From NCBI GenBank assembly GCA_023426435.1, contig JAFAAS010000065.1, positions 1 through 30,835 of the forward strand: 30,835 bases of DNA. The letters run 5' to 3'. The stretch is from Verrucomicrobiota bacterium (GTDB lineage: Bacteria; Verrucomicrobiota; Verrucomicrobiia; Opitutales; Opitutaceae). Within the stretch, counting starts at the first letter, position 1. Every line of letters starts with the position of its first letter. Of the stretch, positions 1 through 8,025 are shown piece after piece. The position numbers and the translations under genes were made by a program. Below the pieces are notes generated by a model that was not told the DNA's origin, did no database searches, and was given only the letters and a program-made list of their open reading frames with translations.

Positions 1-506
1 GCGGGAATTTTCTCCTCGATGTCGGCCCGATGGCCGATGGAACGATTCCGCCGGTGATGGAAGAGCGGCTGCTCGAGATTGGCGCGTGGTTGGGTGTGAA
101 CGGAGAGGCGATTTATGGAACGCGAACTGCCGGCCGGCCGGTGCAGTGGACGGAAGGCGTCCGGACGGACCAAGGCTATGGCGAGTATCGCGTGCGTTAC
201 GAGTTGTTGGAGCAGGTCGGGCAGAAGCCGATCGACGGACGGGCGGTGAAGCAGGTGTTTTTCACGCAGAAGGGAAATACGCTCTATGCGATCACGGCGG
301 GCTGGCCGGGGAAAACGCTGACGCTTCATGGCGTGAAAGCGAGCGAGTCGCTGCGCGTGAGTTTGCTGGGAGTGCCGGGAGAACTGCGCGTCGAGCGCGA
401 GGGAGAGGCGTTGAAGATCAAACTGCCGGACCTCGGCCCGGAAGACGCGCCGTGCGAGCACGCTTACACGATCAAGCTCGAAGGCGCGGAGATCGCGGTT
501 GAGTAG
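1..506 (+). CDS. Alpha-L-fucosidase, GH29 (3' part only; 5' end outside window)
   Basis: The reading frame is open from base 3 and runs in from the left edge, so only the last ~167 residues are present. The first visible residues, NFLLDVGPMADGTIPP, match the segment that closes the catalytic barrel of GH29 alpha-L-fucosidases (family pattern N-L-L-L-N-V-G-P-x-x-D-G-x-I-P). The following E-x-L-x-x-I-G-x-W-L-x-x-N-G-E-A-I-Y-G-T is also typical of the family. The rest, including FFTQKGNTLYAI, resembles the C-terminal beta-sandwich domain of these enzymes. The family removes terminal alpha-linked L-fucose from glycans by a retaining mechanism. The catalytic nucleophile and any signal peptide lie upstream and cannot be seen. 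It is followed after ~84 bases by an oxidoreductase on the same strand, so it probably belongs to the same glycan-degradation cluster. Family assignment is firm; substrate is inferred from the family. Confidence 0.9.
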   Translation, partial: GNFLLDVGPMADGTIPPVMEERLLEIGAWLGVNGEAIYGTRTAGRPVQWTEGVRTDQGYGEYRVRYELLEQVGQKPIDGRAVKQVFFTQKGNTLYAITAGWPGKTLTLHGVKASESLRVSLLGVPGELRVEREGEALKIKLPDLGPEDAPCEHAYTIKLEGAEIAVE

Positions 507-590
507 GGGAGGGGGAGCGTGCCGTCGGATCTCGTTCGGTCCTGAACTCTCGCATTGCCGTTGGCAGGGAGTGGCGACTCAGTTCGGGGC

Positions 591-1958
591 ATGAATCTCA
601 ATCGCCGCGAATTCATCGTTCAATCCGCGCTGGCGTCCGCTGCGGCGCTGGTGCTGCCGTCGCTGACGTCCTGCACGGCCCCGCGCGCACGTGTGCGACG
701 CCCGGATCCGTCCGGGCGCATCAATCTTGGGGTGATCGGTTATGGCACGATCGCGTTTTCCACGGTGCCGAACTTCCTGGCGGATCCGCGTGTGCAGGTT
801 GTTGCGGTGGCCGATCCGGTGTCGGAGCTGGGCAACTACGGCTATTCCGGCGAAGCGCGGGGCGGCCGGCTGGTGGGCCAGCGGACGGTGGAGTCGTATT
901 ATGCGGAGCATCAGCCGAGCGGAACGTTCAAAGGCTGTCGCGTTTACGAAGATTTCCGGGAGATGCTCGCGCGCGAGGATCTCGATGCGATCTACATCGC
1001 AACGCCGGATCACTGGCATTGTGCGGCGACCTTGATCGGTGCGAAGCAGGGGAAGCACATCTACACGCAGAAACCGCTTTCCCTGACCGTCGAGGAAGGG
1101 CAGCGGATGACGCAAGCGGTGCGCGATGCGGGCGTGACGTTTCAAACCGGTTCGCAGCAGCGGAGCTCGACGCATTTCCGCACGGCGTGCGAATTGATCC
1201 GCAACGGACGCCTCGGGCGCGTGAAGAATGTGAAGATCGGTTTCAGCGGCGGACACACCAACTGGTCGCGGCTGGGCGATCGGAAGCAGCCCGAGCCCGT
1301 TCCGCCGGAGTTGAACTGGGACTTGTGGCTCGGGCCGGCGCCGCAGCGCGATTATGCCCCGGCGCTGCTGCAGCTGAACTGGCGTCACAACTTCGACTAT
1401 TCGGGCGGCTTCATCACCGATTGGGGCGCGCATCATCTCGACATTCTCCAATGGGCGCTCGGCACCGACGATTCCGGGCCGGTGAGCATCGAGAATATCA
1501 AAGCGACGCTGCCGCCGGAAACGGATCTTTATAACACACCGACGGAGTTTTCGTTCGACGTGGTCTATGCCAACGGCGTTCGCGCTAACGTGGCGCACAA
1601 CAATCGCAACGGCCTGTTGTTCGAAGGCGAAGACGGGCGGTCGATCTTTGTTGCGCGCGGGATTCTCGAATCGAATCCCGACAGCGTGCGACGCGAACGC
1701 ATCGGGCCGGGCGAGGTTCGTCTCTACGAGAGCAACATGCACGAGAAGAATTTCGTGGACTGCATTTATAGCGGACAGCCCACGATCACGCCGGTCGAGA
1801 TCGGCCATCGCTCGATTTCGATCGCGCATCTCGCGAACATCGCGATCCGCCTCGGGCGTTCGAGCCTCCGCTGGGATCCGGCGACGGAAAGCGTGCTCAA
1901 CGATCCGGACGCGAATCGCATGCTCTCGCGGCCGATGCGCAAAGCCTACGCGGTCTGA
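591..1958 (+). CDS. Gfo/Idh/MocA-family oxidoreductase with Tat signal / lipobox
   Basis: A 455-residue NAD(P)-dependent oxidoreductase. The N-terminus MNLNRREFIVQSALASAAAL carries the twin-arginine motif RREF, a hydrophobic stretch, and then LTSC at residues 25-28, a possible lipobox, suggesting a Tat-exported lipoprotein. The Rossmann fold follows at about residues 46-55 (GVIGYGTIA). The family EKP motif appears as QKP (160-162, lysine kept), and HHLD at 281-284 carries the histidine expected at the active site. An in-frame TTG lies upstream at 555, but the ATG at 591 places the twin arginines correctly at the N-terminus. Tat export fits a protein that folds around its cofactor in the cytoplasm. 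Family members oxidise or reduce sugars and polyols, and some exported ones act as NAD-dependent glycosidases. The substrate here is unknown; the neighbouring fucosidase and lyase point to glycans. Confidence 0.9.
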   Translation: MNLNRREFIVQSALASAAALVLPSLTSCTAPRARVRRPDPSGRINLGVIGYGTIAFSTVPNFLADPRVQVVAVADPVSELGNYGYSGEARGGRLVGQRTVESYYAEHQPSGTFKGCRVYEDFREMLAREDLDAIYIATPDHWHCAATLIGAKQGKHIYTQKPLSLTVEEGQRMTQAVRDAGVTFQTGSQQRSSTHFRTACELIRNGRLGRVKNVKIGFSGGHTNWSRLGDRKQPEPVPPELNWDLWLGPAPQRDYAPALLQLNWRHNFDYSGGFITDWGAHHLDILQWALGTDDSGPVSIENIKATLPPETDLYNTPTEFSFDVVYANGVRANVAHNNRNGLLFEGEDGRSIFVARGILESNPDSVRRERIGPGEVRLYESNMHEKNFVDCIYSGQPTITPVEIGHRSISIAHLANIAIRLGRSSLRWDPATESVLNDPDANRMLSRPMRKAYAV

Positions 1959-1980
1959 CGCGTTGTTTCGTCGCCCTGAA

Positions 1981-2004
1981 TCTCTCCCGTGGATGCGGGA
2001 GAGA
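1981..2004. other. Intergenic hairpin between oxidoreductase and lyase genes
   Basis: A perfect 9-bp stem, TCTCTCCCG (1981-1989) with CGGGAGAGA (1996-2004), closes a 6-base loop, TGGATG. It begins 22 bases after the stop codon of the oxidoreductase and ends 37 bases before the lyase start. No T-run follows on the plus strand, so it is not a canonical intrinsic terminator. It may stabilise an mRNA end or attenuate read-through into the lyase gene. Confidence 0.5.
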
Positions 2005-2041
2005 CTTGCCGCGCGCGTTCGCGCGGGCCAGCACTCGAACC

Positions 2042-3904
2042 ATGATGATGCGAATCCTTGGTCTTTTCGCGGTGTGGGTCGGCGGGTGCATGGCGGTGAG
2101 CGCAGCGGCGCAACCTCCGCAGCGGCAGGTCGGTGACGAGAACATTCTGGCGGGTTTGCGGGCGGGGCATCCGCGCTTGCTGGCGACCGCGCAGGATTGG
2201 GCGAAGATTCGTCGGAAAATCCACGACGATGCGGTTTACGCGCGTGTGCATGCGACCCTCTTGAGGGAGGCGCGAGCGTTGTTGTCGGAACCGCCCCTCG
2301 AGCGAAAGTTTTTGGGGCGCCGCCTGCTCGGAGTGTCTCGTGAAATGTTTCGCCGTGTGACGACGCTCGGTTATGCGTGGCAGTCGACGGGCGAGCGCGA
2401 GTTCGCGGAGCGGGCGGAGAAGGAGATGCTCACGGCAGCGGCGTTTTCGGATTGGAATCCGAGTCACTTTCTCGACGTCGGTGAAGCGGCGACGGCACTG
2501 GCGCTCGGCTACGATTGGACTTTTGACGCGCTGCCGGAAGCATCGCGCGCGACGATCCGCCGCGCGCTCGTCGAGAAAGCGTTGCGGCCCGGACTCGATC
2601 CGGCGGCGGCGCACAACTGGTGGCATCGGGCGGACAATAACTGGAGCCAGGTGTGTTTCGGCGGTTTGACGCTGGCGGCGCTGACGGTGGCGGAGGAGGA
2701 GCCGGAGCTTGCGCGCGATCTGCTCGCGAAAGCGAGAGCGGGAATCCGGCATGGTCTGACTCCCTATGCTCCCGATGGCGTGTATCCGGAAGGACCGTCC
2801 TACTGGGTTTATGGGACGACGTATCAGGCGGTGATGATTGCGGCGCTCGAGACGGCTTTGGGCACGGATTGGGAGCTCTCGGCGAGCGAAGGGTTCCTGC
2901 CGAGTGCGGGGGCGTTTCTGCAGACGATCGGACCGACGGGCGCCTTCTATAACCATGGGGACGGTGGCGAGCGCGCGGGGCATCAGGCCGTGGTCTATTG
3001 GTTCGCCCGCAAGATCGGCGATCCGGGGCTCGCGTTGTTCAACCTGCGCGAACTCGCGGGCGAGGAGTTGACGCAGCCGTCTGATCGCCGGAGCTGGTTT
3101 TTCCCGTTGACGGCGGTGTGGTGGCCGGAGGGCGCCGTCGGGGAAACCGCACCGAAGCTACCGCTGCGTTATGCCGGCCGCGGAATGAACCCGATCGTGG
3201 CGTTTCGCGAGTCGTGGACGGATCGCAACAGCCTGTATCTCGCGTTCAAAGGCGGCGCGGCGGAATTGAATCACGCGCACATGGATGCGGGCTCGTTCGT
3301 GCTCGAGCGCGACGGCGTGCGATGGGCGATCGATCTCGGCCTGCAGGATTATCACTCGCTCGAGTCGAAAGGCGTGGACCTGTGGAATCGCGCGCAGAAT
3401 TCGCAGCGCTGGCAGGTGTATCGGTTGAATAATTACAGCCACAGCACGTTGACGATCGACGAACAGCTCCATCGCGTCGACGGGCACGCCATCCTTCACG
3501 GCTTCGATCCCGACGCGCAGGTGCCGGAGGCGAGCGTGGATTTGTCGAAGGTTTTTCGCGGCCAGGCGGAGCAGGTGCGGCGCACGTTTCGCTGGCTGCC
3601 GGGGCGGCGTGTGGCGATCGAAGACCGGCTGAGCGGATTGAAACCGGGCGCGCGCGTGCGCTGGCAATTCCCGACGCGGGCGGAAGTCGTGCTGAATGGG
3701 CGCGAAGCGTTGCTGAAGCAGGACGGGCGAGAGTTGAAGGTGCGGCTTTCCGGCTCGGACGACGCAACCTTCGTCGTGGAACCGGCGGCTCCGCCGGCTG
3801 ACGATTTCAACGCGGCGAATCCCGGCGTGAGTTTGCTGGCGGCGGTTTTCACGGCGCCCGCCGGAGGAGCTGTGCGCTACGAGGTGACGTTCGGAGCGGA
3901 CTGA
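2042..3904 (+). CDS. Heparinase II/III-like polysaccharide lyase, exported
   Basis: A 620-residue protein with a signal peptide (MMMRILGLFAVWV... with a likely cleavage after SAAA near residues 20-24). The N-terminal half is helical and looks like an alpha/alpha-toroid; it contains HNWWHR at 191-196 followed by DNNWSQVCFGG, a segment typical of heparinase II/III-type lyases. The C-terminal half has NHAHMDAGSFVLERDGVRWA from residue 410, matching the conserved H-x-H-x-D-x-x-S-F signature of the heparinase II/III C-terminal domain. Such enzymes cleave uronate-containing polysaccharides by beta-elimination in the periplasm or outside the cell. Three ATG codons in a row (2042, 2045, 2048) can serve as start; a TTG at 2006 would put a poor extension before the signal peptide. 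It follows the oxidoreductase after 83 bases holding a hairpin. Polymer specificity cannot be read from sequence alone. Confidence 0.85.
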   Translation: MMMRILGLFAVWVGGCMAVSAAAQPPQRQVGDENILAGLRAGHPRLLATAQDWAKIRRKIHDDAVYARVHATLLREARALLSEPPLERKFLGRRLLGVSREMFRRVTTLGYAWQSTGEREFAERAEKEMLTAAAFSDWNPSHFLDVGEAATALALGYDWTFDALPEASRATIRRALVEKALRPGLDPAAAHNWWHRADNNWSQVCFGGLTLAALTVAEEEPELARDLLAKARAGIRHGLTPYAPDGVYPEGPSYWVYGTTYQAVMIAALETALGTDWELSASEGFLPSAGAFLQTIGPTGAFYNHGDGGERAGHQAVVYWFARKIGDPGLALFNLRELAGEELTQPSDRRSWFFPLTAVWWPEGAVGETAPKLPLRYAGRGMNPIVAFRESWTDRNSLYLAFKGGAAELNHAHMDAGSFVLERDGVRWAIDLGLQDYHSLESKGVDLWNRAQNSQRWQVYRLNNYSHSTLTIDEQLHRVDGHAILHGFDPDAQVPEASVDLSKVFRGQAEQVRRTFRWLPGRRVAIEDRLSGLKPGARVRWQFPTRAEVVLNGREALLKQDGRELKVRLSGSDDATFVVEPAAPPADDFNAANPGVSLLAAVFTAPAGGAVRYEVTFGAD

Positions 3905-3983
3905 TCGGCGCGTTCGAGGCACGATGTTGGTCGCGTGAGGCGCTGGGTTGGAGAAGCGCGTATGCGGCCGCGGACGGACGGGA

Positions 3984-4032
3984 GCGGCTCACCGGGACTC
4001 CGACACATCGGGGCAGGCTGGTTCGCGCTACC
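3984..4032 (+). repeat. Dispersed intergenic repeat, copy B
   Basis: This stretch runs GCGGCTC...GACTCCGAC..ATCGGGGCAGGCTG...CTACC. It matches a second 49-base copy at 26084-26132 over most of its length, with the block ATCGGGGCAGGCTG exact and one-base shifts on either side. The hairpin arms seen in the other copy are degraded here (CCGA-CACA-TCGG remains). Confidence 0.6.
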
Positions 4033-4179
4033 GGGGGAGAGGACGTGGGCGAGAGGCTATCTGGGGGAGGGATCGGGTGCGTGCGACGCAGGCTCGCGAG
4101 ATTTCATCGTGATGAAAATCCGCCCGATTGCCCGTTGCGGTGGCTCAAGCAGGTTCGCGCCGACCCACCGGCCTGCGGT

Positions 4180-4194
4180 GTTCGCATTGCGAAC
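4180..4194. promoter_or_regulatory. Palindrome, candidate operator of TonB receptor 1
   Basis: GTTCGC-ATT-GCGAAC is a perfect inverted repeat with 6-base arms, ending 37 bases before the receptor start codon. Its position and length would suit a LacI- or GntR-type operator. The LacI gene immediately downstream of the receptor is a natural candidate to bind it. This is inference from symmetry and location only; no second copy was found at the other receptor. Confidence 0.3.
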
Positions 4195-4231
4195 GCTTTG
4201 GCGCCGACCAGCCCCACAAACCTTCGAGCCA

Positions 4232-7200
4232 ATGCAAAGAAATCATTCGTCGTGTGCTCTCGGAACCAGGCGCTTCCCTACGGGGAGAGCCTTTTTAAGC
4301 GTCCTCGCGTTATCCGGTTTATCGCCGGTTTTTGCGCAGTCGGCGAATCCGCCTCCGGCGGAGCAGGAATCGGATGAAGTCGTCGTCCTTTCACCCTTCA
4401 CCGTGTCATCCGAGCGCGATCGCGGGTATCAAGCAACGGATACACTGGCGGGCACTCGCATCCGGACCGACCTGGCCGACATCGGTTCGGCGATTTCGGT
4501 CGTGACGAAGGAGTTCATGGACGACTTGGGCGCCGTGAACAACGAGACCCTGCTGGCTTACACGACGAACACCGAAGTAAGCGGACCGCGCGGTAATTTC
4601 TCGGGCGCGGCGACCGGCCCGACCGAGGCGAACGAAAACGCCGCCTTCGGCAATCCGAACTCCGCGAACCGTATCCGCGGTCTCACTTCGGCTGACAACA
4701 CGCGCAATTTCTTCCTGAGTTCCGTGGCGTGGGACAGCTACAACGTCAGCCGCGTGGATCTGCAGCGCGGACCGAACGCGATTCTCTTCGGCTTGGGCAG
4801 CCCGGCCGGTGTGATCAACGGCACGACGGACGCCGCGAACTTCCATCGCAACCGCGGTGAAGTGGGTGTTCGCGTCGATCAGTTCGGGTCGATCCGGGCC
4901 AGCCTGAACTACAATCACGTGCTGATCCCGGGCGAACTCGCGGTGCGCGCGGCGATCCTCGAAGACGAGCGAAAGTTCCGGCAGGATCCGGCGTTCCAGG
5001 ATGACGAGCGCCACTACATTGCCGCCTCCTATCGTCCGAAGGCGCTCAACAATCGTGACACGCTGTTCCAGATTTCGGGCAACTTCGAGAACGTGAACAG
5101 CCGCAGCAATCGTCCGCGCACGGTCACGCCGATGGACTACATCACACCGTTCTTCATCCCGCAGTCGGAAGGCGGGCAGGGCGGCCAGACGGTCAATCGC
5201 CTGACTTACGATACCCGCGCGCTGGTAGGAGGTCAGCCGAATCCCAACTACAATTTCAATTCCTGGCTCACCTCCGACTTCGGCGTTGGTGGCCCGATGT
5301 ATATCTACAACTCCGCCGGTTCGCAGCCCTACTGGCGCGTGGGCCAGCTCGTCACCGAAGGCGCGCTCAACTCGGCCGGCGTCGTGCAGAATCCGACGGC
5401 GACGGTCACGACCCCGAACACGTTGATTCACGGCGGCGCATTCAATCCGCTCACGCTCGAAGCGTTCCCCACGCACGCGACGGAGGAAGGTTATCCGTAT
5501 GCCGCGCTCGGCGCGTATCGCCAGATCGGCCTGAGCGATCCTTCGATCTTCGATTTCTACAACAAGCTGCTCGACGGTCCCAACAAGGGTGAGTGGCAGG
5601 ACGCGAAGCTCGCCGAGATCTCGCTCGAGAACACGTTCTTCCGGAATCGGCTTGGTTACTCGATCGCCTTCTTCAAGGAGGAGGCTTACCGCGGCCAGAC
5701 GAACGTCATCGGCTCGGCCAACCGCATCAAGATCGACGTCAACGAAATCGATATCGAAGGAAACCCGAATCCCAACGTCGGCCGCGCTTACGTCGACGAG
5801 CCGTTGTTTGGCGGCAACTCGGTCGAGTGGGTCGACCGCGAGGCGCTCCGCGCGCAGATCTTCGGCGCCTACGATTTCAGCGAGAACAAGTCGGGCTGGC
5901 TGGGCCGCCTGGTCGGCCGTCAGTCGGTGAATGCCGTGTATCAGAGCGACGAGGACAGCCGTCATCGCCGCACGATGATGCTGCGCGCGCCGACGCCGGA
6001 CTTCGAAAACTACGCTGCGCTGACGGGTATCGTGCGCACGAACTGGCGTTTCACGCCGCGGTATTATCTCAGCGGAGACCTGCGTGGCCGCGCACTGAAT
6101 TCGGGTCTGAACCTTTCGAACGTGGCGGACAACATCATCCCCGCCGGCGGTGTGCACACGATTCGTTATTTCGACACGACCTGGGCCCCGCCGGCAGGCG
6201 TGACGCCCGGCCAGCCCTGGACGCCGCCCATGCACGTCCCAGTCAACAACAACCCCTATCTCTTCCAGTCGCAGAATCCGGCGAATTACGTCGGGTGGCG
6301 CAACGGCACCTTCACGATGGTCGATTCGCTCGATGGCACGCAGGCCAGCATGGACTACGCGACGCGCGCGGCGGCGAAGACCCAGTTCGACGTCGAGTCG
6401 CTGGTGGCGGTTTATCAGGGCTACTTCCTCAACAACGGCCTCGTGCTCACGTATGGCTGGCGCGAGGACACCTATGAAAGCCGCTCGGTCGAAGCGCCGT
6501 TCCGTCTGAATGGCGCCGGTCAGTCCAGCGCCGACGAAGGCGCGAACGTCGATCCGAGTGTCTTCTCGTTGAACAGCCCGAATGCTTTCCGGAAGAGGGA
6601 CAAAACCAACACGACGAATTGGAGCGCGGTCGCCCACGTGAATCGCCTGCTCGGCGAGCGCGATCCGCTGCCGCTCAACGTTTCGTTCAGTTACAATCGC
6701 GGCGAAGCGTTCGCCCCGGTCGCGGGCCGCCTCGACGGTTTCGGCCGCGAACTGCCGACGCCCGCGGGCAAAACCGAAGACATCGGCGTGCTGCTCGCGA
6801 CGAAGGACAACAAGTATTCGCTGCGCGTGACGAAGTATGAGACGGAAATCGCGCTGGCGAACTCGCCGGCCAACATCGACTCGCAGATGTTCATCCTCGA
6901 ACAAGCGATCTCGTTCCCGGCGCGCACGCTCGCGATCATCAACGATCTCCAAGGTCAGGCGCGCGAGAATCTGCTCAACACCTACACCGCGGCGCCGTCC
7001 GACATTCCGTCCACCTGGACTGGCACGCAGCCGGAATACTTCCGCGAGGTCATCATGCCCGCCTACGTGGACTTCCTCGACCAGCTCGATACGAAGTTCA
7101 CCGATTTCGTGAACTACTGGACGCGAACCGGTGCGCTCGTGCCGCGCCAGGGCGGTCCGACGAACAACGTCTTCACGCAACGTCCGGCGACGCACCGTTA

Positions 7201-7900
7201 CACGGAGAATCAGATCTCGCGCGGCTACGAGTTCGAGTTCACGGCGAATCCCACGCCCAACTGGCGCATCGCGGTGAACGCGTCGAAGTCCGAGGCGATC
7301 CGTAGTGACGTTCCGGATGCGGCGTTCTCGGAGATCATCGACTTCATCGACAATGCCTATCGCAACACGCCTGCCGGTCTGATGAAGGTCAACATCAGCG
7401 CCACCAGCCCGAACCTGGCGGGCACGGCGGTCAACGCGACGGTGCGCAACAATCACTGGGCGCGATTCCTGGGCAACGTCATCTACCTGCGGGCGCTGAA
7501 CGGTCAGCCGCAGCCGGAAGTGCGCGAGTGGCGCGCGAACGTGATCTCGAACTACTCGTTCAGCGAAGGTGCGCTGCGTGGCGTGGGCGTGGGCGGTGCT
7601 TATCGTTACGTGTCCTCCGGCGCGATCGGATTCCCCTACATCCAGATCCCCGGCGAGCCGGACCCGACGCTCGATCTGAACTCGCCCTACAAGGCGGACG
7701 CCGAGCACACGTTCGATCTCTGGCTGAGCTATCGTCGCAAGCTGACGGACAAGATCGACTGGCGCATCCAGCTGAATGTCTTCAACGCTTTCGGCAAAAA
7801 CGAAGTCGTGCCGTTGAACACTCAGGTGGACGGCAGCCCCGGCATGTTCCGCATTCGTGAAGGACGCAGCTGGGCGATCACGAATACGTTCTCGTTCTAA
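4232..7900 (+). CDS. TonB-dependent outer-membrane receptor 1 (1222 aa)
   Basis: A large outer-membrane receptor for energy-coupled uptake. The ATG at 4232 gives a signal peptide (MQRNHSSCALGTRRF... ending near SPVFAQ). It is followed by VVVLSPFTVSSERDRGYQAT, DTLAGTRIRT and SAISVVTKEFMDDLGA, which form the start of the plug domain. The plug continues through SRVDLQRGPNAILFG-GSPAGVIN, the conserved R-G-P-x-x-x-L-F-G-x-G-x-x-x-G-x-x-N motif. The long remainder alternates aromatic and polar residues as in a 22-strand beta-barrel and ends in an aromatic residue (TNTFSF). No STN signalling domain precedes the plug, and no SusD gene is adjacent. A longer in-frame start exists at 4112 or 3935 but would bury the signal peptide. 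The gene is followed by a terminator and a LacI regulator. Its place beside rhamnosidase genes suggests uptake of a rhamnose-containing oligosaccharide; the ligand is inferred. Confidence 0.92.
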   Translation: MQRNHSSCALGTRRFPTGRAFLSVLALSGLSPVFAQSANPPPAEQESDEVVVLSPFTVSSERDRGYQATDTLAGTRIRTDLADIGSAISVVTKEFMDDLGAVNNETLLAYTTNTEVSGPRGNFSGAATGPTEANENAAFGNPNSANRIRGLTSADNTRNFFLSSVAWDSYNVSRVDLQRGPNAILFGLGSPAGVINGTTDAANFHRNRGEVGVRVDQFGSIRASLNYNHVLIPGELAVRAAILEDERKFRQDPAFQDDERHYIAASYRPKALNNRDTLFQISGNFENVNSRSNRPRTVTPMDYITPFFIPQSEGGQGGQTVNRLTYDTRALVGGQPNPNYNFNSWLTSDFGVGGPMYIYNSAGSQPYWRVGQLVTEGALNSAGVVQNPTATVTTPNTLIHGGAFNPLTLEAFPTHATEEGYPYAALGAYRQIGLSDPSIFDFYNKLLDGPNKGEWQDAKLAEISLENTFFRNRLGYSIAFFKEEAYRGQTNVIGSANRIKIDVNEIDIEGNPNPNVGRAYVDEPLFGGNSVEWVDREALRAQIFGAYDFSENKSGWLGRLVGRQSVNAVYQSDEDSRHRRTMMLRAPTPDFENYAALTGIVRTNWRFTPRYYLSGDLRGRALNSGLNLSNVADNIIPAGGVHTIRYFDTTWAPPAGVTPGQPWTPPMHVPVNNNPYLFQSQNPANYVGWRNGTFTMVDSLDGTQASMDYATRAAAKTQFDVESLVAVYQGYFLNNGLVLTYGWREDTYESRSVEAPFRLNGAGQSSADEGANVDPSVFSLNSPNAFRKRDKTNTTNWSAVAHVNRLLGERDPLPLNVSFSYNRGEAFAPVAGRLDGFGRELPTPAGKTEDIGVLLATKDNKYSLRVTKYETEIALANSPANIDSQMFILEQAISFPARTLAIINDLQGQARENLLNTYTAAPSDIPSTWTGTQPEYFREVIMPAYVDFLDQLDTKFTDFVNYWTRTGALVPRQGGPTNNVFTQRPATHRYTENQISRGYEFEFTANPTPNWRIAVNASKSEAIRSDVPDAAFSEIIDFIDNAYRNTPAGLMKVNISATSPNLAGTAVNATVRNNHWARFLGNVIYLRALNGQPQPEVREWRANVISNYSFSEGALRGVGVGGAYRYVSSGAIGFPYIQIPGEPDPTLDLNSPYKADAEHTFDLWLSYRRKLTDKIDWRIQLNVFNAFGKNEVVPLNTQVDGSPGMFRIREGRSWAITNTFSF

Positions 7901-7921
7901 GATAGCTTGGTTGAACTGCAC

Positions 7922-7953
7922 ACCGCCGCCGTGGGAAACGGCGGCGGTTTCTT
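7922..7953 (+). terminator. Intrinsic terminator after TonB receptor 1
   Basis: A perfect 11-bp GC-rich stem (ACCGCCGCCGT, 7922-7932, with ACGGCGGCGGT, 7938-7948) closes a GGGAA loop and is followed by TTCTT. It starts 21 bases after the receptor stop codon. It should end most transcripts before the LacI gene, which would then need its own promoter or read-through. Confidence 0.8.
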
Positions 7954-8025
7954 CGTTAACTGCGGGCTCTAATGCTGGACCGCCGATTGACAGTCGTTCG
8001 AGGGCAACGCACGGTTTCGAGCCCC

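Larger units (their letters stand above)
3905..4231. other. Intergenic region before TonB receptor 1
   Basis: These 327 bases separate the lyase from the first receptor gene. They hold a copy of a dispersed repeat (3984-4032) and a 15-base palindrome (4180-4194). The receptor frame stays open back to 3935 without a stop, but the translated extension is arginine-rich and low in conserved features, so it is treated as non-coding leader. No convincing -35/-10 pair was found by eye. Confidence 0.5.

Noticed and set aside
4406..7921. A long minus-strand open frame opposite receptor 1
   Set aside because: It is antisense to a well-conserved receptor gene, has no recognisable domain, is dominated by Arg/Val/Glu composition typical of reversed high-GC coding DNA, and its counterpart opposite receptor 2 (18505-21678) has the same character.
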